Shown in pieces: positions 23,890 through 35,924 of a stretch of DNA of 64,000 bases (position 1 is its first letter; every line of letters starts with the position of its first letter). Below the pieces are notes generated by a model that searched no databases, had not been told where the DNA came from, and saw nothing but the letters and a program-made list of their open reading frames with translations. The position numbers and the translations under genes were made by a program. Source of the DNA: Alnus glutinosa. Its lineage: Eukaryota > Streptophyta > Magnoliopsida > Fagales > Betulaceae. The stretch is from contig NC_084886.1 of NCBI RefSeq assembly GCF_958979055.1, positions 7,144,154 to 7,208,153 of the forward strand, given 5' to 3'.

Positions 23890-26800
23890 TGTCACGCCCC
23901 CGTTTTGGGATATAAGGGAAACACGAACTTGGATGCTAAAAACAAACATTTTAAATGAAAGCGTGCATTTACAACTTATAAATTTAAAACTTCCTATTTT
24001 TAAACCTTTTTATTAATAATTCTTAACAACACTTTTAATTCTCTAAAAGAAACAAAACATACTATACAATACTAGGGTCCGGCCGGTTCATCACGAACTA
24101 TCGCTCTCAGCGAGGTCTACGCCCTTACAAGGAAAAGACTTCGTCTTACTGTTGACATCTGGAAAGGGGTGGAAAGAAAAATGGGTGAGTTCGACAACTC
24201 AGTAAGGAAAATACAACACCTGGGGACATAAAACATGCTATAAACCTTTATGTCATAATCTTTAGTCATGCATAATGACAGATTTATTCTACTCACTGTT
24301 AAGAATTAATTACAAATATGATGAATTGCATAAAGTAAATTGAATTACAACCTAAACCAATAGTATATTGATTTTAATTTATTTTAGATGATTTAAGTGT
24401 TTTTGAATATATTAAAAATTTACGATGATGTTTAAAAGTATAAATATGATATGTGATTTTAGACTGAGTATAAGTTGGAGATTCAAATTATGAAAATTGT
24501 CTGAAAAGTGTTATGCTAGGTTGTTTATGTTTTATAAGAAAACACATATTAACGCATGATTCATAAATTTGAAATGTATTGTTTTAGGACAGGTGGCATA
24601 GCATATGAACAATGGTATAAGAATGATAGTTTATGCAGTTTAATAAAATGAACAATTAAACAGATTTTCTAATGATTCAGTAAATTCTTTTTATCAGTTT
24701 TCTCTTTAATCCATTATCTGTGGTTTAACTCTTTACATACTCTAAACCGCTGTTACCCGTGAGCGGAGCACGTTGGCTTTTGTCATACAGACCTATAGGC
24801 TCAGCCTGTCGTCACAGGGGAGAGCCGTTCCGAGTTGGGGATCTTCCCTAGGTGAAGGCCAACCTCGGCTGGTAGCACACACCAACTTATGGTATGCTTG
24901 CCATGCTACCCTATGGGTACCAATCCTAACTGTAATAGTGCCTCAGGGTTAAACAATTACTGCACATGAACGTTTTCTGTAATACTGTAGGCTCTGCTTT
25001 ATCTGTATACTTTATTTCAAAACTGTAAGAGCCGCTTTCATAACTGTAGTCATGAGCAGAATTTAACTTTAGATTCTCTTTTCTTTCAAAACTGTATTCT
25101 TGAATAGAATCTTATACTTTGGAATTCTCTGTAATCATATCTTTGGAATGCTCTTTATCATCTCTCTGAGTATGCATAATTCATAATTCATAATTTTTGA
25201 AATGCTCTTAATCTTAACTATAATTATGCATAAATCATAATTCTTAAAAAAAAAAATGCTCTTAACCATAACTATGATTTATGCTCAAAATTCTTAAACA
25301 ATATCATATGAGTAATAAAGCTTGGCATTAAAAATCACATGAGCAACACTTTGTAAAATTCCCTAACACTTTTTCAAAAGATTTGTAATAAAATATTGTT
25401 GGGGGTTTTTCGGTGTTGTATCCCCTTACCTGGACTTTCCATTAGCGTCAGAATCGACCTTTTTACCTAGATAAAGCACAATGATGGATTTAGCGAAGCG
25501 TTCTGAAATTTAGTTCTAAAACTTAAACTAATTTATCCAATATATATATATACAAAATCTCTATCCAAAATTAAAACATATGAGATTTAATATTAAAAAC
25601 AAAGTCTACCAATTCAACTTAATCCCAAACCCAAGACAAAACCTCCCAAAAATAACTCACAATCAGAATAGTAACCATAACTCAATACTCTCAAAACACA
25701 GAGCATGATCCAAAACTTAGTAAATCCACAATCATCCCAATATCTAGTCTTCAAATACCACTAAACCTCCAATAGTTGAACACAGCCCGAACACTTACTA
25801 AATCACCCAAATCAAAACATCACTATACTCATAATTGGTCAGAACACTATATCCACATACTAATTTAACCAACTTAAACCAGCAATCTCTTTAAAAACCA
25901 TTAATCCTCAATTTAAGCATTAAATCAACCAACAGCAAAACTTAAAAATTGATTTGGTCAGAACAACCCAAATACCAACACCTATCTCTCAAATATAACA
26001 TAACTGAAATAGAAACACCAAAACCCATGCCTACAAATCAAATAACCAAAACAATACATAGTCGGCCAAAGAATCCATAAACAGTTCACAGCACAATCCT
26101 CCAAATAACATTCCAATACCTATCCAATTGAAACAACCCAAAACAAATCTCCAAAACACCCATCAACAAAGAATAGTATTTCAGCCAAGATCAATAAACA
26201 GGAACCACAATACTCAATACCACTAAAACAGAGACCCAAACTCAAGATTATCAATGCATAACCTTCACTGAATCGGTCTAAATAGGAAACTAAACCAAAC
26301 CTACAAATCAGTCCATCACAGTCAACAATAGAGACTCTTTTAACCTCAAAACCATTTGTCCAAAAGCATCATAAATCCAAACACTACTTAATCGGTTAAG
26401 ACACACAAGAATTCAAATCTGCCAAAGCACTCATACACCCACTGAATCAGCCAAGAACAGAAAACAAAGTACCACAAACACCCAATCAACCTATTTAAAC
26501 ACAATCATTTGAAAAGCCCCAAATTAATCAAACCCTAATTTCATAATAAGCAAATTATCCCCTAAAAATAAAACATCATAGGCTATAAAGAAATTACCCC
26601 AAGGATTTTCATAGAAAATCCACCGAAAAAGTCACTGATTCCGCCGGAAAAGTCGTCGGAAAAATGCACAGGAAGAACCGGGTTCCCCTCTCGGGTCTGA
26701 CGGGTCACCGGGTCGGGTTATGGGTCACGGGGCTTCGGGGTTCGGCTGGGTTGCTGCACACGGTAACGGCTCACCGGAAACCGCTATAGGGATCGCCGGA

Positions 26801-27294
26801 CATGGAGGATCGAACCTCCGGAAGATTCGGGTCGCACAAGTTCTCCCGGATTCCGACGGGTTTGGCTCGCGGGTCGTTCAGGTCCTCCTCGAACGGCCGG
26901 AAATCGGCCTGGGCTCCACTGGAATCGCACTGCCTCGCCGGTTTCAATTCTGGCCACCGGAGTTGCGCCACCTGGGTCGACGGGTCACGGCCTCTCTTCC
27001 CTCTTCGTCTCTCTCTCTCTCTTCTCATCTCTCTGTCTCTCCCTGTCGGCATCTCTCTCTCTCCCTCAGCCTCTCGCTCACTCTCTGTTTCTCCCTCTCC
27101 GTGTGTCTGCGTGCTCAGGAAGCAAAGGGATGAAAGAAGAAGAAAGAAAGAGTAACGAAGAAGGAAGGAGAAAGAAGACCACTAAAAAAAAAAAAGAGAA
27201 GAAAATTATAAAAGGATAAATCAACTTGCCGAGCATGTTCTTCTCTTTTTTTTTTTTTTTTTTCCTACTTATTGAGTAAGTTACTAACTTAATA

Positions 27295-27361
<67 letters not shown>

Positions 27362-27398
27362 TACTATTTGTTTTATAAAAAAAATTTGGGGTATTACA
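23890..27398. mobile_element. Large solo LTR of an LTR retrotransposon (probably Ty3/gypsy type)
   Basis: The unit begins TGTCACGCCCCCGTTTTGGG and ends GGGGTATTACA (TG...CA). It is flanked by the perfect 5-bp duplication TGTCA (23885-23889 and 27399-27403). It is about 3.5 kb, contains no gag, pol or env-like frame, and no internal LTR pair was seen, so it reads as one LTR left after LTR-LTR recombination. Near the 3' end is a GC-rich block (26630-27010), a CT-rich tract and a long TA microsatellite. Assignment to gypsy rests on size and the TGTCAC.CCC start and is tentative. It is a fossil. The exact target duplication suggests it is younger than the element it interrupts. Confidence 0.75.
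27298..27358. repeat. TA microsatellite of about 60 bp
   Basis: About thirty uninterrupted TA units lie near the 3' end of the solo LTR. The tract is likely polymorphic. Confidence 0.9.
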
Positions 27399-27617
27399 TG
27401 TCATGTGGATAAAACTTAGTCCTTTATGGGACAATTTTTCTTATTTTTCTATATTATCTTTTTGTCAAAAAGATAAAACTCAATCCTTTGTGGGACAAGT
27501 TTTCTTATTTTTATATATTATCTTTTTCTTTCTTTATATTATATTTATAGATGTAAGATGTGTATGGCCACATATAAATAAGGGAGAAGTGTTTGGTGTA
27601 TAACATTTGCACACTAA

Positions 27618-28673
27618 TGCTCCGTTTGTTTCGACGTAAAATGGTTTCCGTCGTAAAATGGTTTCAGGGAAGTCATTTTTCTAGAAAATATTTTTCGCCG
27701 AAAGCATTTTTCGGTGTTTGGCGCGTACAGAAAATTACAAATATTTTTTATATTTTCATTCAAACATATTAACCTATAAAAATTAATTTTTATTCAAAAC
27801 ATATAAATATTAATATAAAATAATATAAAAATCATCGATAACGAGATTCCGTCACTGACCGACAAGATTCTGACCATTTTTACTTGATTTCGGTTAACAC
27901 AGTCAGAATTCAAGATAATGGCCGGAATCCGGACAATTTTGTCGGAATCTGGGATGGCCGGATTCCGGCGAAGTGGCCGGATTCCTGCGAAGTGGCCGGA
28001 TTCCGGCCATCCCGCCGGATTCCGGCCAGAGAGGCCGGATCTGGCCAGATCCGGCCGGAATCCGGCCTCTCTGGCCAGAGCCGGCCGGGAACTGGCCAGA
28101 GCCGGCTGGGATCCGGCCAGAGCAGGCCGGCTCTCTGGCCAGACCGGCCGGATCCCGGAGATCTGGCCAGACCGACCGGATCCCGGCCAGATCCGGCCGG
28201 TCTGGCCAGAGAGCCGGCCGGATCCCGGCGATCTAGCCGGATCTGGCCAGACCGACCGGATTCCGGCCATCTGGCCAGATCTCCGGAATCCGGCCGGTCT
28301 GGCCAGATCCGGCCAGATCGCTGGAATCCGGCCAATCTTGCCGGATTCCGGCGAAGGTGGCCGGATTCCGTCGCCAGATTCCGACAATATTATCCGGATG
28401 TTGTCGGAATTCGATACGGGCAAGATTTCGATGGTGGTCGGCTGCTTAAACGTGAAGATCGACTGCGTTGTTTAAAATAAATCGACTGTGTCAGACGTCT
28501 TCGGAAAATGATTTACGCTTTTAAAAAGCGTAAATCATTTTCCGAAATTTACTAAGCATTTTTGGTCAAACAGAAATCATTTTCCGGTTGACTATTATTT
28601 TCGCCCCTACCAAACACCGGAAAATACAGAAATCATTTTCCAGAAATCATTTTACGCCGAAACAAACGGAGCA
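27618..28673. mobile_element. PIF/Harbinger-type MITE, copy 2, with a GC-rich simple-sequence core
   Basis: The ends are TGCTCCGTTTGTTTCGACGT and, reversed, TGCTCCGTTTGTTTCGGCGT, each continuing AAAATG. The 3-bp target duplication TAA lies at 27615-27617 and 28674-28676. The core at 27915-28400 is a degenerate array of CCGGATTCCGG, TCTGGCCAGA and GGCCGGATC words. Near 28504-28547 is an almost perfect hairpin (GGAAAATGATTTACGCTTTT and its complement). Long open frames across the core on both strands (27794-28480) are composition artefacts. It shares subterminal sequence with copy 1 at 10165-10823 (TACTAAGCATTTTTGGTCAA). Confidence 0.85.
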
Positions 28674-28889
28674 TAAGACACATTGATGAGATCCATGCAT
28701 GTGTATTGTGTAAAAATCTTTTTCCTAAAGAAAGTGTCTTCATTGGGTACATCCATTAGTGAAGTATACTTGTCGAGTTGCTTAACTTGAAAATCAAAAC
28801 ATAATTTATACTTTTCATGCACTCGTTTACTTCATTAAATTTTTTGGATGAATTACTTTGTTAAGCTTTGCTAATGGCACCAAACTACT

Positions 28890-29160
28890 TCTCTCTTCTT
28901 TTTTTTTTTTTTAAAAAATATATATATATTTTTTAATACAATTTCATTCACAATAACAGGGTTACAATATTAAATTAGTGGGGTGGGCTCCCCAACAATT
29001 ATCTTAAAACTGGTATAGCTATGCCAAACTAGTGACCAAGCAGAGAATGAATATTTCTTTTAATTTCAAAGAAACCAAAAATTTTCCCGCCCTATCAACT
29101 TTAGACAAAGCCAAGTTGTCCGCACTAAGCGGACTAAAAACCAAATTGATATTAATAGGG
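28890..29160 (-). mobile_element. Possible LINE 3' end (truncated)
   Basis: On the plus strand a T tract and AATACAATTTCATTCACAAT are followed by about 200 bases that, read on the minus strand, end in a tail like those of plant L1 LINEs (AATGAAATTGTATTAAAAAA). No protein domain survives. No target-site duplication was confirmed, so this is tentative. Confidence 0.4.
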
Positions 29161-29601
29161 GCATGGCCTGGGTAGAAACTTCGTCCCTCTCAAGAGTAAC
29201 AACCCCTTTGCAGGGAATGATGGACCCTTTGCAGGGAATGATGGTATGTGGGCATCGAACTTGGTTGTTTGTACTATGTAAATATGTAATGATACATGTA
29301 AATGTTTGTTTTTATATGGCCTTTCAAGTAAAAAAGACACTTCATTTGTCGTGTTATGTCAATACTGGCAATATCATGATGGTGGATATTCTTTGCTGGA
29401 ATATCTCTGCAAAACTGATCCTGTCCGGCTTTTGTTCGAGTAATCAATTTTTTATTACAAATAATATTACCTAAAATTTGATGTGTTCAAATTCTAATGA
29501 AATCTAAAATAGATTTGGAATTCATAAGAAAATAGAGAACACTTTGCCTGAAATATTATTGTTGAATGAATAATAAAAAGTTAATATCATGTCTACGTAT
29601 A

Positions 29602-29783
29602 GAGTAATGTTAAAAGTCATTCTTATATTATTCTTATATCCCTCAAAAAATGAAGTGATTTTTAAAATTATCATTGAACTTGTGATTGATTATTATTGAA
29701 TTTTAATAAAATGATGATTTTAAAAATCACTTTATTTTTTGAGGGATACAAGAATGACACATGAGAAATTTTTAGAATTACTA
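29602..29783. mobile_element. Mutator-like MITE, GAGTAAT family, copy 2
   Basis: GAGTAATGTTAAAAGTCATT at the left end and, reversed, AGTAATTCTAAAAATTTCTC at the right end enclose paired arms (AAAAATGAAGTGATTTTTAA against TTAAAAATCACTTTATTTTT). It is the same family as 16557-16727 and 54295-54437, recognisable by GAGTAAT ends and AAAATCAC inner arms. No clear target duplication was seen. Confidence 0.65.
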
Positions 29784-29989
29784 ATTTGTATAAGTTATTA
29801 ATCCAAGTTTATTAGAAAATCTTTGAAAACATATCAAATAAAGACTCTTAATCCAAGGATCCCTACTTATAAGAAGTTATAACATTTAATAGACTAGGAG
29901 ATTCATAATTATTATAAATAAAAACTCCTAAATCTTAATTAGATTTATGATGGAGAAGGGATATTTTACATCTAGGTATGAAGGGAATT

Positions 29990-30225
29990 TGTTTTGAGTG
30001 GTTGTAAAAAATAATTGATGTGATATAAAGTAGAAAGTATTTATATGAAAAAGTGGAAAAAAATTAATATTGTATTGGGTTTTTTATTTTATTTAAATAG
30101 TAATAAAAAATTATTAATGTGATATAAATTTTTTTAAAAAAATTAAGAATGTTTTTGAAATTGTTGTTTTTTTAGAAAAAGTGAAAAAAAAGAAAAGGGA
30201 GAAGAGGAGTTGCCAAACGGGGCCT
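29990..30225. mobile_element. Fragment of a GGCCCCGTTTGG-ended DNA element
   Basis: The right end reads GAGTTGCCAAACGGGGCC followed by TTA, the typical end and target triplet of a Tourist/Harbinger MITE. The AT-rich interior repeats GATGTGATATAAA words. A matching left end was not found, so the copy looks truncated or fused with its neighbour. Confidence 0.4.
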
Positions 30226-30288
30226 TATTTATCCAACTGACTTAAACGAGTCATAGTTTTGACTGGAGCTGCAGTTGTTGACCGCAAT

Positions 30289-30347
30289 TGCAGGGCTTGT
30301 TTGTTTAGTGCTTGGACATTACATGGTAGTGCTTGTTACTGTAGATG

Positions 30348-30386
<39 letters not shown>

Positions 30387-30617
30387 CACTTTTTCAAATT
30401 TTCAATAACAATCGACATCAAAACATTCTCACTTTTTATATCACATCAATAATTTTTTATTATTATTTAAATAAAAAAATTTACTACAATACAAATTTTT
30501 TTTCACTCTTTTATACAAATTCTTTTTATTTTATATCACATCATCACTTTTTACTAATTTCAAAACTAACAACCCACTACACTGTACTGTCCTGTTCTTT
30601 GTCAAACAAACCCGCAA
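30289..30617. mobile_element. MITE with GCAGGGCTTGTTTG ends
   Basis: GCAGGGCTTGTTTGTTTAGT at the left and, reversed, GCGGGTTTGTTTGACAAAGA at the right form imperfect inverted ends. The interior holds a T tract of about 35 bases and GTGATATAAA words whose complements also occur in the preceding fragment (29990-30225), so the two together form a larger inverted arrangement. It is non-coding. Confidence 0.5.
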
Positions 30618-30839
30618 ACGAAGCAAGCTCATTGGAATACGGAATATTTTCTCTTTTAAAATGAACGGTTAACATCGTGCCATCAATTACATAAATGGAA
30701 AAAACAGAAAGCAAAAAAGATTGGCTTTGCTGGTTAAAGTGTGAGTTGTTGGGCCACTCAAAAAGGAAAGGGCAGTTTGGGGTCGTTGAATTGTTCTTTG
30801 CCTGTTTGGGGTGTCCCAATCAGTGAAATCCACTCATTT

Positions 30840-32497
30840 AATTTATTTATTTATTTTTCCTATACAATATGGGGGAGGGGATTGAGAAAATGCAACATCA
30901 GAGGAACGTGAATAGAATGACCAACCCTAACAAAAGTCCGTAAACAACCTAATATGGTGCAACAAGCAAATGACAAAGAACATTTAGAAATTAGTTAAAT
31001 ACATGACCCAATTTATAAAAAAAAAAAAATCCGATTTGTAAATAGCGGCAAAGCAAAAGGTTCTAAAAATAGTCATCGCAATAAGCACAGTAATTGAGCA
31101 TGCACCCAAAGAGGCTGAAACGAAACTAAAAGAGAAATGTATTGTGTTTAGTGTTTACCAAAGGCGGATGGCCCGAACCACTCTCACTAGAATCGCCCCA
31201 AGTCTTTTTTTTTTTTTTTCTTTTTTTTTTGGGTATTGTTTGGCATGATCTGCACAGTTTATTTTAAATAAATAGTAAAATATTGCATGGGAGCCGAATC
31301 CTCGGAATACACTCCCATTGGATCTCTCATTATCAAACATCGCGTGCAAATTGTGCAATGCTTACCAAAGAGTCAAAGACCATTATAGTGATAAAAAAAT
31401 ACAAGAAAGAGAACTCTTCAATTATTTTCAGTTAACGTTGTCATTTTTTTCTTGATTTACTTAACGCTGTCATTGGTTGTCAAAGCGTGCGTTTAATTGT
31501 GCAACATTTTCAACCGGTGACATCAATCATGTAACACTCTAACGACTTTTGCGGATGGCAACGTGGAAAAGCCATAAACGTAATTCTAATTTCTATCCCA
31601 GGGGGGGAATCCACGTCCAAGATTCCAACTACTAAGGCAGATCTTTTGAAATTTGATTCTTGAAACCGACGACATTTTCAACTGCTGTTCCTCAATATAA
31701 AAAAACTTCCTTCTCCATGCGTTCTTCTTCAGCCTGCTCTTCTCTTGTATGTCTTTCTATTCCTGCCAGTTTTGCATTGGGTAAAGTTTTTGTGTTTTAC
31801 TGTTAAGGGAATCATCTTTGGGAGACTCCTAGCTTTTGGCGAAGAATCTGTTTGTAGGGGTCTCTGTGGCGGCCTACTTTGGTGTCCCAGGGTTGTGGGT
31901 TTTGAAACACTATTTTGATTGGTAGGTGAACTCTTTCCATCTCTCATTGTCAATCTTTAGTTGTATTACTTTTAGAGTACTTTTGAGTTTATTTTTTTGT
32001 TTATGTTATTATCTTCCACTATTTTCTTGTATTAGTGGGTGGTGGAGGGGAAGGGCAGTTGGGTTTTTGCGTTTTTAATCTAAGAATCGGATTTTGCTCT
32101 GAAATGGTATGAGTTCTGTATACTACTAAATTACTAATAATTTGCCTGTTGTAATGTTCAATATACTCTCTGAGTTGCAGATTTTTACTCGCTTCTTCGT
32201 TGGGGATTTTGTTTTGGTTTTCTTCTTTTCTTAAACATGAGGAGCAGTGGCCACTGGCCAGCAGTCAAATCTTCTGAATAGTGATTTTGAAGATCACCTC
32301 TTCTCTCTCCTTTCCTCTCTGTGTTTGAAGATTGTTTTTGTTTCCCACTTATGTTTTTGGGCTTTATTAGGCCCAAGTTGGTTAGAGTGATGTGTATGGT
32401 CCTTAGAAAATCAATCAAAGTTTTGATAGTTGATGCTTTTATTTTTCTCTTTAAAGAGGGTCCTTGCATTTCAGATTTTCTCAGCCAGCAATTTCCC
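30840..32497. other. Spacer and probable 5' untranslated region of the ureide permease gene
   Basis: From about 31.68 kb the sequence becomes less AT-biased, with CTTCTTCAGCCTGCTCTTCTC, which would suit a leader. The acceptor CCCCTGCAG at 32839-32847 sits 66 bases before the start codon, so at least one leader intron is likely and most of 31.8-32.8 kb is probably intronic. The exact transcription start cannot be placed. Confidence 0.4.
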
Positions 32498-32734
32498 ATC
32501 GTAACCCCAAGGGGTTGACTAAAATGATAAGGACCTTGACCTTTGTGGTAGTCCCATGAGGTCTAAGGTTCGAATCTTCTTAGATGCAAACAATTTCTTG
32601 GGGTCAGCCCGCCGGCGAAGCCGGAGTATTATCCAATCCGTGTAGAGAGAGCGCTTTACACGGGTCCGAGGTTTACCTGATAGAGGTAGGTACACGAAAT
32701 GACCTGCCTTGAAGGGGTTCCTCATCATCAAAAA
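32498..32734 (+). mobile_element. tRNA-derived SINE in the ureide permease leader intron
   Basis: The head AACCCCAAGGGGTTGACTAA, the degraded A-box region (AAATGATAAGGACC) and the clear B box GGTTCGAATC (32568-32577) match a common angiosperm SINE that normally begins AACCCCAAGGGGTTGGCTCA. The body includes TGCAAACAATTTCTTGGGGT and ends in CATCAAAAAAA. AATTTCC flanks both sides (32490-32496 and 32735-32741). It is an old copy, and its pol III promoter looks decayed. Confidence 0.7.
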
Positions 32735-32913
32735 AATTTCCAGTCATATTTCGTGGGTCTGGAACCATTACAAGGGCTAATATTGCATTAATGTGTGTGT
32801 GGAAGGCCAGATAAAAGAGAGTAATTCATTTTGCCTTTCCCCTGCAGGATTTTTCTGGTATACTTTCCTTGGTTACTCTATCAACTGAGAGGGTTATATA
32901 TAGGGGGCTGAAA

Positions 32914-35882
32914 ATGTATGTGGTAGAGAGCAAAGGGGGTGCCATTTTATGTATGCTGCTTGCCTTGTTATTCTTGGGCACATGGCCTGCTGTCATGACT
33001 CTCCTAGAAAGGCGGGGTCGACTTCCTCAACATACTTACCTTGACTATTCGATCACAAATCTCTTGGCTGCTATCATTATTGCCTTAACGTTTGGGGAGA
33101 TAGGCAGCAGCAAACCTGGAGTGCCCAATTTTTTTACTCAACTTGCTCAGGTGAGTTCCCTATGTATATGAAAAGGCGGTGTTCTTACTGTTGTAGAGAC
33201 GAATAAGTTTTACATATGTGGTGAATAAATGAAGGTAATTTATTTCTAGTATTTGAAAAGGAGTCCTCACCAGAGATGAAATTGGAAAATGAAGTCTTAC
33301 ATATGAGGTGAATAAACCCCATTACCCATTTTGTTGGCTTCCACTGCGGACAAAACAGTATTGACCTATATTGCACGACTGAGCACATACAACTATCGGC
33401 ATATATCCAATGATATTCCAGGAGAATCATGATACAACTGAAAGACGTTAAGGCCTATACAAGTGGAGAAGCATAGCATAAGTGGATTGATAGCCCATGT
33501 TTTGATGCTTTTCTAGATAGGACGAAACGATCGGCTATCACTAATATTGGCTTTGTTCACTTTTGTTGCTTGGGAACAATGTCATGTTTGCTTAAATGGT
33601 TCAACCTACAGAGGTGGTTCATTTTGAGTAAATTAGTGTCCTATCCCATTTAAGTCCTAATTGTGTAGCATTACTAATCTTAATTATGTTGTATTTCAAG
33701 TAGAAGTAGTTTTGAATCTTTTGAGATGGTTGATGCTGCATACTTGGCCATGAATCTTGTTTCAATGGCATTTTATCAGTTACAACTGATTCATGATTCT
33801 GCTAGGGTGCTTGATGCAGGATAACTGGCCCTCTGTTTTGTTTGCCATGGCGGGTGGAGTGGTGCTCAGCATTGGTAATCTATCTACACAGTATGCCTGG
33901 GCTTTTGTTGGTTTATCAGTGACAGAAGTGCTCACTTCAAGCATAACTGTTGTTATAGGTCTCTCTCTCTCTCTCTACACAGACACACACAAGCCCCTAT
34001 ATATGTATGCATGCAGTTCTCTTCGGATATGCATATCGAAGAACCATGAATAAAAGCTTGGCAAGATTGTGAGTTTTTCATTATTATCTCTGCTCTAATT
34101 GTAACAGGCACAACCATGAACTACTTTTTGGATGACAAAATCAACAAAGCTGAGATTCTTTTCCCTGGGGTTGGTTGCTTCTTGATTGCCGTTTGTCTTG
34201 CCTCTGCTGTTCACACATCCAATGCAGCTGATAATAAAGCAAAGCTCAACAGTTTGTCAAGTGATATAGCGGGAACGGAGTATGCCCCTTTCCTTCATAG
34301 TTATAAATGGAATTATGCTGATTTGGAATAAAAGTTGCTTTTATTGATAATAAGTATTGCCCAATTGATTTGTATACAGGGGTGTATTAGGATTCTTTGA
34401 ATTCATAGGGTATTCTACCAAGTGGATTTCCTCAAATCTTGTTGTGATTGTACTTGTGAGTGTTGAGTCCCATATTAAAAAAGAATAAAGAAAAAATAGT
34501 AGTTAATATACCTAAGAGGACCCAAGCCCATTAGCTTTGGCGGCTAGAGTGGTGTTCAAATATGTATATTTATGCACTCGGTTGGTAAAACTTCCAGACC
34601 GTTTTATCTCCCCAACAATTGGTATCAGAGCCACGGTTAGCTTCATGGGACAGGTGTCTGGACGCGTCTGGTTTGGGAGTTGTGCTCTATGGTGCTCAGG
34701 GCAACTCTTGACGCTGGACACTTTTGAAAATGTAAAAAAAGACTCACAAGCGAGGGCAAGTTTGGTCAATGTGAAAGAGACTCACAAGTAAGGGGAGATT
34801 GTTATGAGTACACTTGTGAGTGTTGAATCTTACATTGAGAAAGTATAAAGAAAAATAGTAGTTAATATATCTAAGTGAACCTAAGGTGTTCAAATATGTA
34901 TATTAATGTACTCTTGGTAAAACTCCCAAACCGTTTATCTCCCCAACAAATCCCAACCATTGTTTTGAAATTAAATGGTTGAGATTTCTTCATATCAGCA
35001 TTTGTCACTTTTAAAACGGAAAAATGTGGTAAATATTAAGGTGATAAATGCTTCTCTTCTCTTAGTTGTTTTGGCTGTGGTTTCTTCCCATGGAAAACAC
35101 CATCAGAAAAGGAAAATGAAAAATCACTATTGTTTTCTGGGTGTGAAGCATATACAAAACCTAATTTATGATAAGCAGGAGCAAATAAAAGTATAAAGAT
35201 CCAAAATTAAAAGGAAGTTTCCTTTTGAAAAGCCAAGGAAATTTATGGAGAGTGTTTTCTTTTCTGGAAATGAAATGCAGCTGTGATTTTTCTTTCTTAA
35301 TGCTTATCTTGTTGGCTACTTCTTAACCAATCTTTGTTCTCTCAAAGTTTTCCTTTAAATGAGTTTGTTAGGATTAGGTCATGTTTTAGTAAAATTTCAA
35401 TTGCATGAGGGATTCTTTTCTTTCTTATGCAATATTTATCATATAACACTGATGCTTCTGCAAACCAAATCTTTTGACAGGGCTATGGGTGTTTCCAAGT
35501 TTAAAGAAACAACTAGAAAAGATGGTAAGGAACTCTTTAGAATTTTAGTTTCCTATCTTTGGGCACCTTTTTTTTTTTTTTTTATAAAAACTTGTAATTT
35601 TGCCTTTTTCTTACAATATTGGACTGTCAAATAGTTGGAGCAACGGATCTTGAAGATGGAAGTGGTTCTGCAGAGAAGGCCAAAGTTGGGACTGCAGGTT
35701 TCCTCATAGAACTTGAAAACAGACGAGCGATCAAGGTTGGCGGTTTTGATTCATTATGGATAGCATTAATCTATACTTATGGTATACTCATTTATACATC
35801 TCCCACATGCAAATAACTAATGTGGAGCAATTATCCTTGAGGTTATGAGCTGATAACTGCACAGAATCTCTTTACTAATCGC

Positions 35883-35924
<42 letters not shown>

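Larger units (their letters stand above)
23186..27450. mobile_element. Inverted-repeat DNA element, split by a later LTR insertion
   Basis: The left arm (about 23186-23440: TGACAAATAAGATC, AATTTTATTTTTTATTGTCA, ACCGTGTCACA and others) is mirrored on the right at about 23690-23889 and resumes at 27399-27450 after the LTR element. The arms are diverged but clear over more than 150 bases. The centre (23460-23660) is GC-richer. Removing the nested LTR and one copy of its TGTCA duplication restores arm symmetry (TTATTTGTCATGTGGATAAAA against the left arm CCTATGACAAATAA). Element ends are approximate. Confidence 0.6.

Noticed and set aside
26720-27155. Frames of 93-137 aa rich in Ser, Leu and Arg
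   Set aside because: They fall in the GC-rich 3' block and CT tract of the solo LTR and carry no retroelement or host domain.
27794-28480. Open frames of 140-209 aa on both strands
   Set aside because: They read the CCGGATTCCGG/TGGCCAGA array of a Harbinger MITE; the peptide is a low-complexity repeat (SGRSGQ, PAGSR).
32869-32913. Upstream start for the ureide permease (extra 15 residues)
   Set aside because: The codon at 32869 is TTG, not ATG. The family starts at MYVVESKGG (32914).
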